Shown: one piece after another, positions 62,002-64,000 of the stretch
How the letters are laid out: each line of letters starts with the position of its first letter
How positions within the stretch are numbered: the stretch's first letter is position 1
DNA from: Candidatus Binatia bacterium
GTDB lineage: Bacteria > Desulfobacterota > Binatia > HRBIN30 > BPIQ01
Direction of reading: 5' to 3'
DNA: 64,000 nt
Assembly (NCBI GenBank): GCA_026004195.1
Contig: BPIQ01000001.1
Location: 1,226,311-1,290,310 of the forward strand
The notes under the pieces: generated by a model
The model's database searches: none
Told to the model about the DNA's origin: nothing
What the model saw: only the letters and a program-made list of their open reading frames with translations
Made by a program: the position numbers and the translations under genes

Positions 62002-62751
62002 TCACGCGCTGAGCCGTTCCATTTCCTCGCGCGGGATGTCGAAGTTCGAGGCGACGCTCTGCACGTCGTCGTGCTCCTCGAGAGCCTCGAGAAGTCGCAA
62101 GGTCTGTTCCGCCTCTTTGCCCGTCACGCTGACGGTGCCGGTCGCCCGCATCGTCACTTCGGCCGACTCCACCGGGATTCCCGCCTCTTCCATTGCCGTC
62201 CGGACCGCTTCGAAAGCCTCCGGGGGCGTGAGAACCTCGAAGTATTCGTCCGCTTCCACGACGTCCGAAGCTCCCGCTTCGAGCGCCACTTCGATGAGCC
62301 GTTCCTCGTCCACCTTGGAGCGGTCCACGGTGAGGACACCCGTCTTTCGGAACATCCACGCGACGCAGTTGCTCTCGCCGAGGCTGCCCCCGTGCCGCTC
62401 GAAGAGCTTGCGAATTTCCGCGACCGTCCTGTTCTTGTTGTCCGTCAAGCACGTGAGCAACACCGCTACCCCGCCCGGGCCGTACCCCTCGTAGACGACC
62501 TCCTCGTAGGACTCCCCTTCGAGCTCGCCGGTCCCTTTCTTGATGGCCCGCTCGATGTTTTCGCTCGGCATGCTGTTCTGACGGGCCATTTGCACGGCCG
62601 TCCTGAGCCTCGGGTTGGAATTCACGTCTCCGCCCCCGAGCCTGGCAGCCACCGTGATTTCCCGGATGAGCTTCGTGAAAAGTTTCCCCTTGCGTGCGTC
62701 CTTGACGGCTTTCTTGTGGCGAATCGTACTCCATTTCGAGTGGCCGGACAT
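62002..62751 (-). CDS. YebC/PmpR-family protein
   Basis: A 249-residue YebC/PmpR protein: [20 protein letters not shown], then [32 protein letters not shown], and [21 protein letters not shown]. These proteins act as transcription regulators in some bacteria, and some rescue ribosomes stalled on proline runs. ATG 62751 is chosen because the family start is MSGHSKW. It heads the operon with ruvC, ruvA and ruvB, a common order. Confidence 0.94.
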   Translation of the reverse strand: MSGHSKWSTIRHKKAVKDARKGKLFTKLIREITVAARLGGGDVNSNPRLRTAVQMARQNSMPSENIERAIKKGTGELEGESYEEVVYEGYGPGGVAVLLTCLTDNKNRTVAEIRKLFERHGGSLGESNCVAWMFRKTGVLTVDRSKVDEERLIEVALEAGASDVVEADEYFEVLTPPEAFEAVRTAMEEAGIPVESAEVTMRATGTVSVTGKEAEQTLRLLEALEEHDDVQSVASNFDIPREEMERLSA

Positions 62752-62765
62752 GCGAAACCCCGACT

Positions 62766-62785
62766 CTTTTGCGCGGCGGCAAAAG
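62766..62785 (-). other. Stem-loop in the yebC leader
   Basis: CTTTTGC and GCAAAAG form a perfect 7-bp stem with a 6-nt loop, 14 nt before the yebC ATG. On the minus strand a TATAGT -10-like box lies just upstream (62793-62788) without a good -35. The hairpin would be at or near the 5' end of the transcript. Confidence 0.4.
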
Positions 62786-62851
62786 CGACTATAAAAAACA
62801 CCTAGCACAAAGGCCAGGTAGGGCAAAACCCACCCGCGCTTGTCCTAGGGG

Positions 62852-63787
62852 ATGCGACGCGTACTCATCACGGGGATATCCGGGGGGCTCGGCCGGCTCG
62901 TGGCACGTCGCCTCCACGGACGCGTGGAAGTGCTCGGAGTGGACCGGGCACCGTGGCGCCGACCTCCGAAGGGAATTCGAATCCACCCGCTCGACCTCCG
63001 AAAGAAGAAGTTCGAGGACCTGATCCGCACGGAGCGCCCCGACGCCATCGTCCACCTGGGATTCGTACGACACTTCCGCACCGAACCCGCCCTCCGGCAC
63101 GAGGTCAACGTACTGGGAACGAGGAGGGTCCTCGAATACGCCGTCGAATACGGCGTCCGGCAGGTCGTCGTCTTTTCGAGCTCGTACGTCTACGGCGCCC
63201 TACCCGAGAACTCGTACTACCTCGACGAAGACGCGCCGCTCAACGTGAGCCGCACGTACCCCGAGGTACGGGACCTGGCCGAGGTGGACATGCTGGCAAC
63301 GGCGTTCCTCTGGCGGCACCCCGACCTGGGGGTCGTCGTCCTGCGCCCGGTCAACATCCTCGGACCTACGGTCCGTAGTGCCATCAGCCAGTATTTGCGA
63401 ATGGAGTACGTTCCCACCGTCCTCGGCTTCAACCCGATGATGCAGTTCGTGCACGAAGAAGACGTCGCCGACGCGATCGTGCTCGCACTCGAGCACGAGC
63501 TGCGGGGGATCTTCAACCTGGTCGGTCCGGGGGCGGTACCGCTCCACGTGGCCATTCGAGAAACGGGTGGGGTGCCCGTCCCGCTACCCGAGTTCGTCCT
63601 CCGGAGAACCATCCGGCGGCTTTTCCGGTGGAGGTTGTTCCCGTTCCCCGACGGAGCCGTCGACTTCGTCAAATACCCCTGCACGCTCGACGGACGCCGG
63701 TTCGTCGCCGAGACGGGCTTCCGGCCCCGCCACTCGCTTCCGGACGTTTTTGCGAAGTTCGGCCGGGGGGACGACGCATGGCGGTGA
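62852..63787 (+). CDS. Extended short-chain dehydrogenase/epimerase
   Basis: A 311-residue NAD(P)-binding protein of the extended SDR family. The cofactor motif is TGISGGLGRLVARRL (residues 7-21), with VDRAP after the second strand and VFSSSYVYGALPENS holding the catalytic serine region. The expected YxxxK reads YPEVR (Tyr 136), so the lysine is replaced by arginine. Later come VLRPVNILGP and MQFVHEEDVADAI. The product is not known. It overlaps the next gene by 10 nt. Confidence 0.8.
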   Translation: MRRVLITGISGGLGRLVARRLHGRVEVLGVDRAPWRRPPKGIRIHPLDLRKKKFEDLIRTERPDAIVHLGFVRHFRTEPALRHEVNVLGTRRVLEYAVEYGVRQVVVFSSSYVYGALPENSYYLDEDAPLNVSRTYPEVRDLAEVDMLATAFLWRHPDLGVVVLRPVNILGPTVRSAISQYLRMEYVPTVLGFNPMMQFVHEEDVADAIVLALEHELRGIFNLVGPGAVPLHVAIRETGGVPVPLPEFVLRRTIRRLFRWRLFPFPDGAVDFVKYPCTLDGRRFVAETGFRPRHSLPDVFAKFGRGDDAWR

Positions 63788-64000
63788 CAGCCCCCACCGT
63801 GCCCGCCCTGCCGTCCGCCCGCGTCCGGGGACGAGCCGCGGCCCGCGCAACCTCCCGCCACCACCCGCTCGTCGAGCTGGCCGACGAGCTCGCGGAAAGC
63901 ACGGGGCGCGCCCTGCGGGCCCTGGCCCCCTCGGCCGTACTGCGCTTGGAGGAAGAAATCGAGGAGCGGCTCGCCCGTGTTCCCCTCCGGAAAAACGAGT
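63778..64000 (+). CDS. N-terminus of an uncharacterised protein, cut by window end
   Basis: ATG 63778 opens a frame that runs out of the window (74 codons). It overlaps the end of the SDR gene by 10 nt, so the two are coupled. The visible part is alanine- and arginine-rich, then helical: HHPLVELADELAESTGR and RLEEEIEERLARVPLRKN. I recognise no family. In similar bacteria an SDR of this type often precedes a phospholipid acyltransferase, but the visible sequence does not show an acyltransferase motif. Confidence 0.55.
   Translation, partial: MAVTAPTVPALPSARVRGRAAARATSRHHPLVELADELAESTGRALRALAPSAVLRLEEEIEERLARVPLRKNE

Overview
The window is very GC-rich chromosomal DNA packed with housekeeping genes. 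Intergenic gaps are short: none reaches 300 bases and the largest is 190. Start codons overlap upstream stops throughout (ATGA, GTGA, TTGA). The gene set suggests an uncultured deltaproteobacteria-like lineage in the broad sense (Myxococcota, Desulfobacterota or Binatota grade): a SUF operon with SufU, yebC-ruvCAB, type IV pilus genes under a sigma-54 activator, a MoeA-PBP fusion, PhaR, LarB and a PilH/PilI-like ABC pair. This placement is inferred from gene content only. I see no insertion sequence, prophage, CRISPR array or rRNA.

Layout. 1-8.4 kb, mostly minus strand: a truncated nucleotide-sugar dehydrogenase, tRNA-Ala(GGC), a run of small envelope proteins (two BamE-like lipoproteins), a secretion/pilus ATPase fused to a receiver domain, LarB and ThiL. 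8.4-14.2 kb, plus: Rrf2 regulator and sufBCDSU. 14.2-18.1 kb, minus: grpE-dnaK-dnaJ. 18.1-23.9 kb, plus: recO, glyS, ppdK, aroE in a coupled chain. 23.9-41.3 kb, plus: an extended type IV pilus locus with pilB, pilC, a fused PilS/PilR-type activator, a TPR protein with a GspG-like tail, ABC ATPase and permease, several polyprenol-type glycosyltransferases, pilD and four minor pseudopilins. 41.4-46.5 kb, plus: receiver protein, tmk, holB, ricT, metG, tatD. 46.5-52.9 kb: a DksA-type protein, a TYW3-like protein, dxr, an SRPBCC protein, an FG-GAP protein, and an ECF sigma/anti-sigma pair. 53-55.5 kb, minus: an unidentified protein, an amidohydrolase, an exported PPOX-like protein and PhaR. 55.6-59.7 kb, plus: a nitrilase and two MoeA proteins. 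59.6-62.8 kb, minus: yebC-ruvC-ruvA-ruvB-DUF2905. The right end holds an SDR and the start of a coupled gene.

The most interesting region is the pilus locus. The usual PilS kinase and PilR regulator are replaced by one membrane protein: PilS-like sensor and PAS joined directly to a sigma-54 AAA+ and Fis module, with no kinase and no receiver domain. Four candidate -24/-12 (sigma-54) promoters lie in front of pilus or secretion genes: pilC, the TPR/ABC/glycosyltransferase operon, the minor pseudopilins and the distant receiver-fused ATPase. Neither pilT nor a major pilin gene is present where they usually lie. A DPM1-like synthase, two TMTC-like proteins, a GT39-like enzyme and a GT4 enzyme sit inside the same operon, which suggests surface-protein or pilin O-glycosylation coupled to pilus production.
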